From NCBI RefSeq assembly GCF_000425785.1, contig NZ_AUEC01000011.1, forward strand, positions 62,001 through 126,000: a DNA stretch of 64,000 nt, read 5' to 3'. Within the stretch, counting starts at the first letter, position 1, and every line of letters starts with the position of its first letter. The notes beneath the pieces are model-generated. The model made no database searches, was not told the DNA's origin, and saw nothing but the letters and a program-made list of their open reading frames with translations. The stretch is from Pseudomonas taiwanensis DSM 21245. GTDB taxonomy: Bacteria; Pseudomonadota; Gammaproteobacteria; Pseudomonadales; Pseudomonadaceae. The position numbers and the translations under genes were made by a program. This document shows, one piece after another, positions 35,773 to 44,096 of this stretch.

Positions 35773-35800
35773 CAAAAAAAGGCCCGCGCTAGAACGGGCC
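35773..35800 (-). terminator. intrinsic terminator (minus strand)
   Basis: GGCCCG (35781-35786) and CGGGCC (35795-35800) form a hairpin with a seven-base A run at 35774-35780, which is the T run on the minus strand. It serves the cupin gene that ends at 35920. Confidence 0.7.
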
Positions 35801-35919
35801 GAAGACCTGATTGGGAACGTCGAACGAACGTTACATCTGTTCTGATGAGCGCCCCCGGCAAAGGTTTTTCAGCGATACGGATCACACCGACGAACGGCAA
35901 CCTCCGCCACGTGCCAGCC

Positions 35920-36435
35920 TCAGCGCCAATGGGTCATCGGCGCGCCTGTGACGGGGTCCTGCACGGGGCCTGGTACGACAGCGATGCGCGCAATTGCCTG
36001 AGCGTAGGTGTGGGCATCAGGCCGCTGGATGTCGTAGTCCTCCTGCCCGCGGGGATAGGCCCCGACCACCAGGAAGTCTTCGCTGCACTCGACGCAGCGA
36101 TGGCCCGTCCCGGCCGGCAACACCAGCACATCGCCAACCCTCACGCTCAGCGTCTGACCCGCTTCGCCACCGAGGGTCACCTGGGCGCGGCCCGCGGCGA
36201 CGCCCAATACCTCATGGGCATTGGGATGAAAGTGGTGATAGTCGAATATCCCGGCGCGCCAGAGCGGCGTCCAGCCATGGCCGGCGAACAATGCCTCGAA
36301 CGCACTGGCATTGTCATTATCAGGGTCGAGCTGCAAGCGATAGCACAACACGGGGAAACGGTTGTTGGGCGTTACCCCGTCGTCTTCGAAGTGCAGGGTC
36401 TGCAGCGCGCCACTGCTGGTGTCGATGTCATTCAT
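35920..36435 (-). CDS. cupin domain protein (YjlB-like)
   Basis: A 171-aa single-domain cupin. The metal-binding motif is HHFHPNAHEVLGVAAG (H, H, E) and the second is LVLPAGTGHRCVE (G(x)5PxGxxH). The protein length and the start LHFEDDGVTPNNRFPVL match the YjlB/cupin_2 family that has no assigned activity. Cytosolic. It is monocistronic with a terminator about 120 bases past its stop. Confidence 0.8.
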   Translation of the reverse strand: MNDIDTSSGALQTLHFEDDGVTPNNRFPVLCYRLQLDPDNDNASAFEALFAGHGWTPLWRAGIFDYHHFHPNAHEVLGVAAGRAQVTLGGEAGQTLSVRVGDVLVLPAGTGHRCVECSEDFLVVGAYPRGQEDYDIQRPDAHTYAQAIARIAVVPGPVQDPVTGAPMTHWR

Positions 36436-36585
36436 CTGTGCCCCGTCCCGATCAGGTTGTCGATGTGCCTGGGAACCCCTCGCCCGAGATGAGGTTCCGG
36501 TTAGCCGACCGACGTGAACGCCGTTGAAACTTTACCGGCGCGTGCCAAGTCCAGACCCCTATCGAGGACAGACCGGGAGAAGACA

Positions 36586-36866
36586 ATGAGCGGCACGGTA
36601 GGCCACTTTCTGGTGGAGCGCTTGTATCAGTGGGGGGTACGGCGCATCTTCGGCTACCCCGGCGATGGCATCAATGGCATGTTCGGTGCACTGTGCTGAT
36701 CGAATTCAAGACCGACCCCAACGTGCCGCCGCTACCGCCGCATATCAAGCTGGAACAGGCGAAGCAGTTCGCCAGCACCCTGCTCAAGGGCGCCCCGAAC
36801 CAGGCTGGGGTCATCGTGCAGACCGCCAAGCAGGTACTCAGCTCGGTACTGCCCGGCAAGAAATAA
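36586..36866 (+). pseudogene. thiamine-pyrophosphate enzyme gene (pyruvate oxidase/acetolactate synthase-like) with large internal deletion
   Basis: The 5' part encodes GTVGHFLVERLYQWGVRRIF and GYPGDGINGMFGAL, a perfect N-terminus for the TPP-requiring oxidase family (about 590-600 aa). Right after, in another frame, comes the family's C-terminus: LIEFKTDPNVPPLPPHIKLE, then QAKQFASTLLKG and AKQVLSSVLPGKK with stop at 36866. About 500 residues between the two are missing, and the reading frame breaks at the join (GCACTG|TGCTGATC). The gene is dead; a peptide of 37 residues at most could be made from the 5' end. Confidence 0.88.
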
Positions 36867-36964
36867 CCCACCGTGAGGACCTGCCATGAGTGCCATTTCC
36901 CTAAAGGGAGCGAAAACGCACCGCCCGCAGCCAGATCCTCGGGGCGTGGTGTGGGGCGTGGCCA

Positions 36965-37039
36965 TTGGTCGGCGTTGCTGTGGCGGTGGCCAATGCGGTC
37001 TACCACGCCACTGGCAAACGCGTCAGGGAGTTTCCGATC
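36965..37039 (+). pseudogene. xanthine dehydrogenase-family (molybdopterin subunit) C-terminal remnant
   Basis: The frame reads VGVAVAVANAVYHATGKRVR, then EFPITLDN, the hallmark C-terminus of XdhB/PaoC-type molybdopterin-binding subunits, which usually ends LDxLL-stop. Restoring one base at 37030 gives LDNLL and a TAA at 37037-37039. Nothing else of the roughly 730-residue protein remains. The 36885-36964 stretch before it, which opens with an ATG and AISLKGAK, is of unknown origin. With the TPP remnant this marks a deletion hot spot. Confidence 0.7.
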
Positions 37040-37063
37040 ACCCTCGACAACTCCTGTAACCCA

Positions 37064-37852
37064 CTACCTGCGCCCGCCCAGTTCGATCCAGGCGGGCGCG
37101 TGGTCGCTGGCCTTGACCTGGTTGCGTACCCAGGCATCGACCCCCGCCCGTTTCAGGTAAGGTGCAAGTTCGGGGTTGAGCAACAAATGGTCGAGGCGTA
37201 ACCCGGCATTGCGCGCCCAGTGATTGCGAAAGTAATCCCAGAAGGTGTAAACGCGTTCATCGGGATGCAGGTGGCGAATGGCATCGACCCAGCCCACCTC
37301 CAGCAGTTGCTGATAGCAGGCGCGGGACTCGGGCTGCAGCAGTGCATCCTTCTGCCATGAGCGCGGGTCGTAGATGTCCAGGTCGGTAGGCACCACGTTG
37401 AAGTCGCCCGCCAGCACCGTTGGATGGCCGTTGCCGTGCAGACCCTTGGCGTGCTCGATCAGGCACTCGAACCAGCGCAGCTTGTAGTCGAACTTGGGCC
37501 CCGGCTGCGGGTTGCCGTTTGGCAGGTACAGGCAGGCGACCAGCACCCCGTGAACGGCTGCCTCGAGGTAACGGCTCTGCGGGTCATCCTCCATACCCGG
37601 CAAGCCCCGGCGCACTTCCAGCGGCTCGCTGTCACGCGCCAGGATGGCTACGCCATTCCACGACGGCTGCCCCTGATAGAGGCAGCCATAGCCTGCCATT
37701 TCCAGGTCATGGCGCGGGAATTGCTGATCGGTTGCCTTGAGCTCCTGCAGGCAGGCAATGTCCGGCTGCTCGCGCTCCAGCCAGTTCAGCAGGGCCGGCA
37801 GGCGGCTGCGAATGCCGTTGATGTTGAAGGTTGCGATCTTCAGCGTTTTCAT
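37064..37852 (-). CDS. exodeoxyribonuclease III-like AP endonuclease
   Basis: A 262-aa endonuclease/exonuclease/phosphatase-family enzyme of the XthA type. Motifs: KIATFNINGIRSRL (Asn), CLQELKAT (the metal-binding Glu), LAGDFNVVPTDLDIYDP (catalytic Asp and Asn), RLDHLLLNP and VKASDHAPAWIEL (Asp-His). It cuts DNA at abasic sites and removes 3' blocking groups in base excision repair. Its length fits XthA (about 260-270 aa). Pseudomonas carry several paralogues, so the symbol is left open. It runs toward the deletion scar; no operon partner. Confidence 0.93.
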   Translation of the reverse strand: MKTLKIATFNINGIRSRLPALLNWLEREQPDIACLQELKATDQQFPRHDLEMAGYGCLYQGQPSWNGVAILARDSEPLEVRRGLPGMEDDPQSRYLEAAVHGVLVACLYLPNGNPQPGPKFDYKLRWFECLIEHAKGLHGNGHPTVLAGDFNVVPTDLDIYDPRSWQKDALLQPESRACYQQLLEVGWVDAIRHLHPDERVYTFWDYFRNHWARNAGLRLDHLLLNPELAPYLKRAGVDAWVRNQVKASDHAPAWIELGGRR

Positions 37853-38097
37853 GCGTCAGGGGCGCTCCCTGGGGCCTGCACGAAGTTTCCAGCGCATGCA
37901 CACGGGCCGGGACGGCCCGCGTCTTGAGCGCCAGGTCTGTAGCGACATGATGGCAGGCTTTGCTGGACAGCGCACCGCCGAGGGGGCGCCGAATAGACTC
38001 CAGTTGCCCCAGGACAGGATGGCCAGGTTGGTCGATGCTCATCTGCCGTGAGGTGGGCGCACGCCGACCGCGTACATCACGCATGACAGGTGCGGGT

Positions 38098-38997
38098 CTA
38101 TGCCCTACCTGGGAGAACGTGCAGGTGCTCGCGCAGAAAATCGATGAACGCCATCGCCCGCGCCGAATGACGCCGCTCACGACTGAACACCGCACTGACT
38201 GGCAGCGCGGTGGCCTTGTAACGGTCGAGCACACTTTGCACGCGGCCTCGTTCAACGTCTGCAGCGAAAAGCCATTGTGGAGAGAGGGAGATGCCCAAGC
38301 CGCAGAGGACCATTTCACGAATGGCCTCGCTGCTGTTGCTGGTGACGTTACCGGTGATGGCGATCTCGAACTCGTGCGCCCCGCGCGTGAAGCGCCAGCG
38401 GTCGTAATGCTCCAGCAAGGTGAAACCGATGCAATTGTGACCTGCCAGTTCACTCGGCTCCAGGGGCACACCGCAGCGTTCTAGATAAATAGGCGAGGCG
38501 TATACCCGTCGCGTGGTTGTGCCTAATGATACCGCCACCAGGCCCTCGGTCTTCACCACTCCAATTCGGATCGCCAGGTCTATGTTTTCCATGAGCAGGT
38601 CTTCGTTGTGATCGCTCAGCCGCAGGTCAATTCGCACATCGGGATAGCGCTGCAGAAACGTCCCGATCAGAGGCGCGATGCATAATCGCCCGTAACTGAC
38701 CGGTGCGGCGACGCGCAGGGGGCCTGCGACCTGCTCCTGGCCACTGGCAAAGCTGCGCGTGGCGCTTTCGACTTGCCCGAGAATTTCCTGGCAGTGGCTG
38801 TAGAAACGTTGCCCCTGGTCGGTTAGCGCGAGGTGTCGGGTGCTGCGGGCGAACACTGGCCCGCCCAGGTACTGCTCCAGAGCGCGGATCTGCTTGCTGA
38901 CGGCGGGCTGGCCCATGTTCAGTTCCCGAGCCACTGCCGAAAAAGACCCACGCTCCACGACCCTCACGAAGACGCGCATGCTGTCGAACAGGTCCAT
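38098..38997 (-). CDS. LysR family transcriptional regulator
   Basis: A 299-aa LysR protein of the common DsdC/CrgA-type: MDLFDSMRVFVRVVERGSFSAVARELNMGQPAVSKQIRALE, then FARSTRHLALTDQG. The effector domain has LRVAAPVSYGRLCIAPL. It is divergent from the zinc-type oxidoreductase (gap 106 bases), which is the probable target. The start ATG 38997 has AGAGGG upstream; an in-frame ATG at 39027 is possible. Confidence 0.9.
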   Translation of the reverse strand: MDLFDSMRVFVRVVERGSFSAVARELNMGQPAVSKQIRALEQYLGGPVFARSTRHLALTDQGQRFYSHCQEILGQVESATRSFASGQEQVAGPLRVAAPVSYGRLCIAPLIGTFLQRYPDVRIDLRLSDHNEDLLMENIDLAIRIGVVKTEGLVAVSLGTTTRRVYASPIYLERCGVPLEPSELAGHNCIGFTLLEHYDRWRFTRGAHEFEIAITGNVTSNSSEAIREMVLCGLGISLSPQWLFAADVERGRVQSVLDRYKATALPVSAVFSRERRHSARAMAFIDFLREHLHVLPGRA

Positions 38998-39103
38998 GCC
39001 ACCAGCCCTCTCTTGGGAATGAGTCATATGCAAATTTAGCTTCTTATCGGAATGGCTCGAAAGGAGCAACTTGTATGCATCCACTCAAACAGAGGTTTCC
39101 GTC

Positions 39104-40105
39104 ATGAGTCAGACCATGCTTGCCGCTATCGCCGAGTCCGCCCACGCTCCACTGGTCGTACGGCGCATTGCTCGTCCAGTTCCCGGTAAGGGGCAGATCC
39201 TCGTCAAGGTGCACGCCGCCGGGGTCAACCCGCTCGATACCAAGATCGCCAACGGTGCTGGGGCACACGCCCGTCAGCCGCTGCCGGCGGTGCTCGGCCT
39301 GGATTTGGCCGGCACGGTCGTCGAGCTCGGCGAGGCGGTAGAAGGCTTCACGCTCGGCCAGGAGGTCTTCGGCATGGCCGGTGGGATCGGCGGGACCCAG
39401 GGCACCATGGCCGAATACATCGCCGTGGATGCCCGGCTGATCGCACCCAAACCGCACGCTCTGGACATGTGCGAGGCGGCCGCCTTGCCTTTGGTGTTCA
39501 TCACCGCCTGGGAAGGTTTGGTGGATCGCGCCAATGTCCGCGCAGGCCAGCAGGTGCTGATTCACGGCGGCGCCGGTGGAGTCGGCCAAATGGCCATCCA
39601 GCTGGCCAAGGCGCGTGGGGCCAAAGTCTACGCCACCGGATCGGCCGCCAGCCTCGACTTCATACGCGCCCTGGGAGCCACGGCGATCGACTACCAGGCC
39701 CAGCACGTAGCGTCCTATGTGGCGCAACATACGGCCGGGGAAGGTTTCGACATCGTCTATGACACCGTGGGCGGTAGCACGCTGGATGCATCGTTCGAGG
39801 CCGTGAAGCCCTATACCGGGCACGTGCTGAGCTGCCTCGGTTGGGGCCAGCACAGTCTTGCGCCGCTATCGTTCAGAAGCGCCACCTATTCGGGCGTGTT
39901 CACCCTGACTCCGTTGCTTACGGGCAAGGGCCGCGAACACCACGGAGCAATCCTGCACGAGGCGGCTGAGCTGGCAGATGCCGGGCAACTGAGGATCCGG
40001 GTGGATCGGCAACGGTTCGCACTGGACGAGGTCAACGACGCCTTCCGCCAGGTTGCTGAAGGCCGAGCCAAGGGCAAGACGATAATCCAGTTGCCGAGCG
40101 AATAG
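39104..40105 (+). CDS. quinone oxidoreductase / zinc-binding dehydrogenase (MDR family)
   Basis: A 333-aa MDR protein. The GroES-like half has VHAAGVNPLDTKI and VLGLDLAGTVVELGEAV; the Rossmann half has VLIHGGAGGVGQMAIQLAKARG, the NADPH loop of the QOR subgroup (AxxGxxG). Zinc ligands of alcohol dehydrogenases are missing, so it reduces quinones or activated double bonds with NADPH. The ATG at 39104 (MSQTMLAA) follows a GTTTCCGTC leader; the frame opens 11 codons earlier. Regulated presumably by the divergent LysR. A strong hairpin terminator follows. Confidence 0.88.
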   Translation: MSQTMLAAIAESAHAPLVVRRIARPVPGKGQILVKVHAAGVNPLDTKIANGAGAHARQPLPAVLGLDLAGTVVELGEAVEGFTLGQEVFGMAGGIGGTQGTMAEYIAVDARLIAPKPHALDMCEAAALPLVFITAWEGLVDRANVRAGQQVLIHGGAGGVGQMAIQLAKARGAKVYATGSAASLDFIRALGATAIDYQAQHVASYVAQHTAGEGFDIVYDTVGGSTLDASFEAVKPYTGHVLSCLGWGQHSLAPLSFRSATYSGVFTLTPLLTGKGREHHGAILHEAAELADAGQLRIRVDRQRFALDEVNDAFRQVAEGRAKGKTIIQLPSE

Positions 40106-40217
40106 AGTCGAGACGATTGGAAGCCAAAGTACCCGACCAGCATTTGCCGAGCGGGACCGAAGGCAGTCTGTGGGCAAGGGCAGCTAACGGCCCAAGCAGT
40201 AAACAATTTCGGGGATG

Positions 40218-40240
40218 CGGCGAGCCTTGAGGGCTCGCCG
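40218..40240. terminator. bidirectional hairpin between convergent genes
   Basis: CGGCGAGCC (40218-40226) and GGCTCGCCG (40232-40240) form a 9-bp stem with loop TTGAG, between the plus-strand oxidoreductase and the minus-strand SDR gene. No long T run follows on either side. Confidence 0.65.
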
Positions 40241-40265
40241 TCGTCCCGTTGATTGCAGCCGTCGA

Positions 40266-41048
40266 TTACAGCGTTGAGATGGTACCGCCGTCGATACGGT
40301 GCTCGGATCCTGAGATCGAGGCGGCACGGGGGGACGCGAGGAAGACGATCAAATCGGCAACCTCTTGAGGTTCGGCCGGCCTGCCCAGTGGGATTCCGCC
40401 AATCGACTCCATGACAATTCGTTTGCCTCCTTCGTAGTCCGTTCCTGCCTGGGCAGCCAACCGCTCTGCCAGCCTTACGGACGCCTCGGTCTCAATCCAC
40501 CCAGGCGCGACGCTCAGCACACGAACCCCCTTTGGCGTCACTTCCCTTGCAAGGGATTTGCTGTAGGTGGTGAGCGCTGCCTTGGCGGCGGCGTAGGCGG
40601 TGGTGGATTCAGGCACAGGCATCATGCGCTGAATCGAGCTCACATGGATGATAACGCCTGAGCCCTGGGCAAGCATGGACGGCAATAGCGCGCGATCCAG
40701 GCGTACGGCAGGCATCAGATTGAGGTTCAGCTCTGCTAGCCACTGCTCGTCACTGATGGCGGCAAAGCCACCACCTGGAGTGCTTGAACCACCAACCACG
40801 TTAATCACGATATCGACCCCGCCCCAGCTCTGCAGCACGGTCTGCGCGACGTGAGCCACGCCTTGTGCCGTCGTCAGATCGGCACCGATATAGGTGACGC
40901 CATCCACCGGTCGTGCCGACACGTCGCGCGCCGACGTTGCGACTCTGGCACCAGCCTCCACGAGGGTCTGCACGACTGCAGCGCCAAGGCCCATCGTGCC
41001 GCCAGTGACGACTGTGCGCAAACCCTTGAGTTGAAGGTCGAAGCTCAT
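40266..41048 (-). CDS. short-chain dehydrogenase/reductase (SDR family)
   Basis: A 260-aa classical SDR. NAD(P) loop: VVTGGTMGLGAAVVQTL (TGxxxGxG); INVVGGSS instead of the usual NNAG; catalytic Ser in HVSSIQRM, and YAAAKAALTTYSKSLA (YxxxK). The C-terminal end DGGTIST is typical. It overlaps the SnoaL-like gene upstream by four bases (ATGA), so both are one unit, divergent from a LysR gene at 41616. Substrate unknown. Confidence 0.9.
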   Translation of the reverse strand: MSFDLQLKGLRTVVTGGTMGLGAAVVQTLVEAGARVATSARDVSARPVDGVTYIGADLTTAQGVAHVAQTVLQSWGGVDIVINVVGGSSTPGGGFAAISDEQWLAELNLNLMPAVRLDRALLPSMLAQGSGVIIHVSSIQRMMPVPESTTAYAAAKAALTTYSKSLAREVTPKGVRVLSVAPGWIETEASVRLAERLAAQAGTDYEGGKRIVMESIGGIPLGRPAEPQEVADLIVFLASPRAASISGSEHRIDGGTISTL

Positions 41049-41371
41049 GCCGTTATTTCCAGCGATGCGATCAGGCCGCGTTCAAGACGAAAGCGGTACG
41101 ACAGAACGATCGGGCTGCCAGGGAACTTGCCAGTGACGTTGGCGCGCACCAGTTGGAGTCCGTCCTGGCGCTCAATGGCAAAGGGCACGCTCGTCGCGCT
41201 GTACTTGGCCGAGGCCTCGGCCATGAATGCCTGGATGGCGTTGATACCCGTGTAGGTGTGACCGTCGTCCTTCATGACGGCTTGCGTATCGAAGCAATGT
41301 GCCAAAGCTTCAGGGTCGTGTTCGGCAGCGAAGTACGCAGCAATCGGATCAGGTAGGGTCAAGGTATGCAT
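41045..41371 (-). CDS. SnoaL-like / NTF2-fold protein
   Basis: A 108-aa protein of the NTF2-like superfamily. It shows the typical order: IAAYFAAEHDPEALAHCFDTQAVMKDDG, then an ITGI-type helix (YTGINAIQAFMAEAS) and beta strands rich in hydrophobics that end LERGLIASLEITA. Related proteins act as small isomerases or hydratases or as binding modules. Co-translated with the SDR (ATGA overlap). The MITE copy at 41406 lies just upstream and may affect its promoter. Confidence 0.8.
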   Translation of the reverse strand: MHTLTLPDPIAAYFAAEHDPEALAHCFDTQAVMKDDGHTYTGINAIQAFMAEASAKYSATSVPFAIERQDGLQLVRANVTGKFPGSPIVLSYRFRLERGLIASLEITA

Positions 41372-41405
41372 GTTGTTGGCTCCATGGGGTCAGTGACAGC
41401 CTTAG

Positions 41406-41543
41406 GCTCTGTACGAAAAGCCTTGAAACTCGGTGATGCTGCGCTGAAAACAGCCTCGGAATGCTCATTTACAACCGTAAACTCCGCTTCCTCGGCTGTT
41501 TTCGCCTTGCCTGACCTTCGTCTCAATACTTTTTGTACAGCCC
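41406..41543. mobile_element. MITE-like element, copy A
   Basis: A 138-base non-coding element with terminal inverted repeats (GCTCTGTACGAAAAGCCTTG at the left; the right end read in reverse is GGGCTGTACAAAAAGTATTG). The middle carries ACTCCGCTTCCTCGGCTGT. It is flanked by TTAG (41402-41405) and CTAG (41544-41547), consistent with a 4-bp YTAR target. Copies B and C lie within 2.3 kb. Confidence 0.75.
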
Positions 41544-41615
41544 CTAGGATGCGTACCGGACAGCATTAATTGAATGCTCTAGAATCCGAATGGACTATGT
41601 AGAAGCGAATGCATA

Positions 41616-42545
41616 ATGCGTGGATCCGAATTTGCTGAGCTAAAAGCCTTTGTGGCCATCGTGGAGCGTCAAAGCTTCGCGCGGGCCGCCGATCATCTGG
41701 GCTTATCGCCCTCTGCACTCAGCCAGACCATTCGACAGCTCGAACGTCGCATCGGCGCACGCCTGCTCAATCGCACGACCCGAAGCGTCGCGCCATCGAC
41801 GAGTGGCGAGCTGCTCTACAGGCGTGTCGCCCCCTTGTTTCGAGAGATAGCTGTTGCCGTCGCCGAAGCCAGTGAGGCCACAGGCCAGATAAGCGGCACG
41901 CTGCGTATCAATACGCTGGGGATCGCCGCGAGAACCCTCATTGCGCCCCGGCTGGCACGCTTCCATCAGGCACACCCTGACGTGGTGCTCGATATCGTGG
42001 TCGACGACGCACTGGCCGATATCGTTCTTGGCCGTTTTGACGCGGGCATCCGTGTAGGTGGCCGGCTTGAGAAAGACATGGTGGCCGTCCGCCTGACGCC
42101 AGACCTGAACATGGTCGCCGTGGCGTCTCCGGACTACCTCGCACGTCGAGGCATCCCTCAGTCACCTGCTGAGTTGCAGGATCATGCATGCATCAACTGG
42201 CGGCTGCAGATGGACGGTAGGCCCTATCGCTGGGAGTTCCAGGAACGGGGACAGCCGCTGGAAGTGGCGGTCGACGGCCCCGTCGTCACCAATCACCCTG
42301 ACATCGGCATCGCTGCCGCCCTGCATGGGCTCGGCATCGCCTATCATTTCGAGAAAGAAGACGTGGGCGAGCTGTTGGCCCAGGGACGGCTGATCCAAGT
42401 CCTTGCTGACTGGTCGATTTCACGTCCAGGGCTGTTCCTCTATTACCCGAATAGGCAACACCGGCCAGCCGCCCTAGGAGCGTTCATAGACTGCCTATTG
42501 GATCGCAAACCGTTCGATCAGGCCCATTCCGAAACCCATCGATGA
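41616..42545 (+). CDS. LysR family transcriptional regulator
   Basis: A 309-aa LysR protein: FAELKAFVAIVERQSFARAADHLGLSPSALSQTIRQLERRIG, then LLNRTTRSVAPSTSGE. The effector domain shows LRINTLGIAARTLIAPRLARF and GRFDAGIRVGGRLEKDMVAV, as in the PerR/AaeR-like group of short-chain-dehydrogenase regulators. Divergent from the SnoaL-SDR pair. The gap contains MITE copy A, so the original promoter spacing has changed. Confidence 0.9.
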   Translation: MRGSEFAELKAFVAIVERQSFARAADHLGLSPSALSQTIRQLERRIGARLLNRTTRSVAPSTSGELLYRRVAPLFREIAVAVAEASEATGQISGTLRINTLGIAARTLIAPRLARFHQAHPDVVLDIVVDDALADIVLGRFDAGIRVGGRLEKDMVAVRLTPDLNMVAVASPDYLARRGIPQSPAELQDHACINWRLQMDGRPYRWEFQERGQPLEVAVDGPVVTNHPDIGIAAALHGLGIAYHFEKEDVGELLAQGRLIQVLADWSISRPGLFLYYPNRQHRPAALGAFIDCLLDRKPFDQAHSETHR

Positions 42546-42667
42546 TAAGCGCGAGGCAGGGGTAGCGGGAAACATGACATTGAGCCCCTCGAAACAACAG
42601 CGGACGCGACGGTAGCGTTTGAGTGCTTGTCCTGCGCCATCCCATCTTCCTTCGAAGAATGCCTGCA

Positions 42668-42853
42668 GGTCAGTAGCTGATCTGCAGGGCATCGGTATTC
42701 ATCCGATGCAGCGATGTAGATGAAGCCCTGCTTGCTCAGCTGCGCTCGGCCATTTCCAACATTGGTGACTTTATGGGCAGTGATCAGAATGTGTGTGTCA
42801 TCGACTGCTGTTTGTACGTTGTGGCCAACCGTGCCTCGGCCACTCGTGGCCAT
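42668..42853 (-). pseudogene. transposase remnant (IS1182-like)
   Basis: On the minus strand the frame reads MATSGRGTVGHNVQTAVDDT, then HILITAHKVTNVGNGRAQLSK and QGFIYIAASDEYRCPADQLL. This is the central part of IS1182-family (IS4-like DDE) transposases; between LSK and QGF about 50 residues (including a catalytic aspartate region) are deleted. Both ends of the protein are gone. MITE-type end copy B lies directly upstream (42987-43071), so the two may be parts of one decayed insertion sequence. Confidence 0.7.
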
Positions 42854-42986
42854 TTAGCGGCGATCAAAACGTTAGACAATCGCAGGTGTCTTCACACAGC
42901 CTGGCCTCAATTGGTGCCCTTCATACCGAGTAGCCATGGGACAATGTAGTTGAAAAAGTCGGATTATCAGCCCGTCAGAACTTGGC

Positions 42987-43071
42987 GCTATGTGACAAGT
43001 CTTGAGGCGAAGGTCAGGCGAGGCTGTTCTCAACGCAGCCTCACCGAGCATCAAGGCTTTTCGTACAGAGC
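42987..43071. mobile_element. MITE-like element, copy B (internally deleted)
   Basis: About 85 bases matching copies A and C at both ends (ACAAGTCTTGAGGCGAAGGTC; ATCAAGGCTTTTCGTACAGAGC) but without the central 50 bases. It is followed by CTAA at 43072-43075. On the minus strand the boundary TTAG supplies the TAG stop codon of the neighbouring membrane-protein gene, so that protein's original C-terminus may have been altered. Confidence 0.7.
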
Positions 43072-43530
43072 CTAAGGCATAAACTGCTTTGATGCGCTGG
43101 CAATGCGTTGGTACTTACGCTGCTGCCGCTTAATGCTGCGGATATCCAGAAAAAATATTTCTGCGCTACGCCACAGCAGCATCCACGCGGTGACTGTAAC
43201 GACTCCCACAGGGATGGTGCCTTCAATCCCCAGAGCTGTGCCTGCCAGCACCAAGGCAAGCGCCAAGCCTAAGAGTGTCAGCGCTACCAGCCGTTGGACG
43301 CGAATATCCCCTCTGAGTTGCTCCCTCTTTTCCGCAAAGGTATTGCTGATGGCGTGCTGCAGGCGTTCTCGCTCGTCTTCTGGGCAACGAATGTGTAGGC
43401 ACAGATCGGGATGGTACCAAGCACTGTCTGATAAGTAGTCGGTCAGCTCCGGGCTTAACTTGGGGTTTTCCGGCAAGGCAAATGGATTGAGGTAATCTTG
43501 GGTGATCGTGAGATCGATTATTTTAGTCAT
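43072..43530 (-). CDS. hypothetical membrane protein, possibly truncated by MITE copy B
   Basis: A 152-aa protein. The first 75 residues are soluble and acidic (ITQDYLNPFALPENPKLSPELTDYL). Two hydrophobic segments follow (LVALTLLGLALALVLAGTAL and GTIPVGVVTVTAWMLLW), then a basic cytoplasmic tail (IRSIKRQQRKYQRIA). I recognise no family. The stop codon TAG coincides with the target-site sequence of the MITE copy just downstream, so the natural end may have been longer. It is the only gene between 42.9 and 44.1 kb. Confidence 0.6.
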   Translation of the reverse strand: MTKIIDLTITQDYLNPFALPENPKLSPELTDYLSDSAWYHPDLCLHIRCPEDERERLQHAISNTFAEKREQLRGDIRVQRLVALTLLGLALALVLAGTALGIEGTIPVGVVTVTAWMLLWRSAEIFFLDIRSIKRQQRKYQRIASASKQFMP

Positions 43531-43743
43531 AACGAAACTCTACCGGGTTGAGCTATGAACGGAGATTTTAGTGCTCGAGGTAAAGCTAGTCGCAAGACAA
43601 CTGCTCTGCCCGATAGGCCGTTGCGCGCTCAGTTGCAGAAGCGGATTCATCCGGGATCTGTGAGGGACATCAGAAAGTGACCGGCTCAGGCGGGGATAAG
43701 GGCCTGGGGCAGCGGGTGGCCGATCTCGATCAGTAATGACTAG

Positions 43744-43882
43744 GGTCTGTCTGAAAAGTCTTGGGACGAAGGTCAGGCAAGGCGAAAACAGCCTAGGAAG
43801 CGGAGTTTACGGGTTGAAAATGAGCATTCCGAGGCTGTTTTCGACGCAGCATCACCGAGTTTCAAGGCTTTTCGTACAAAGC
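43744..43882. mobile_element. MITE-like element, copy C (complete, with CTAG duplication)
   Basis: A 139-base element: left end GGTCTGTCTGAAAAGTCTTG, right end CAAGGCTTTTCGTACAAAGC. It is flanked by CTAG on both sides (43740-43743 and 43883-43886). The internal part contains AACAGCCTAGGAAGCGGAGT and AATGAGCATTCCGAGGCTGT, so it can fold into one long hairpin. It has no coding capacity. It is in opposite orientation to copy A. Confidence 0.8.
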
Positions 43883-43922
43883 CTAGCTGCTTTTGGCTGA
43901 TCTCTGCCCTTCATGAATGGCA

Positions 43923-43974
43923 GCTTCGGGCCGAAAGCAGCCGGTCGTGAGTGACTGCTTTCGACCCATAGCTG
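43923..43974. repeat. REP-like palindromic repeat, copy 1
   Basis: GCTTCGGGCCGAAAGCAGCC, then CGGTCGTGAGTGACTGC and TTTCGACCCATAGC form an imperfect inverted repeat, about 80% like copy 2 at 44365. Further GCCCTTCGCGGAGGGC-type hairpins follow to about 44010. Typical Pseudomonas intergenic repeats; the 43531-44096 stretch holds no gene besides these and MITE copy C. Confidence 0.6.
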
Positions 43975-44096
43975 CCCTTCGCGGAGGGCAGCAATCGGCC
44001 AGAAGCTGCCCATCCGCTCTTCGAATGCTACGCTCTGCGGTATCCGAATGACCCTTTACTACTTCTACAACCGTTGCGTGTTTGTTGGAGATCTAC

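Noticed and set aside
37707..38471. 254-codon minus-strand frame
   Set aside because: Out-of-frame shadow across exonuclease III and LysR genes with Ser/Arg-rich composition.
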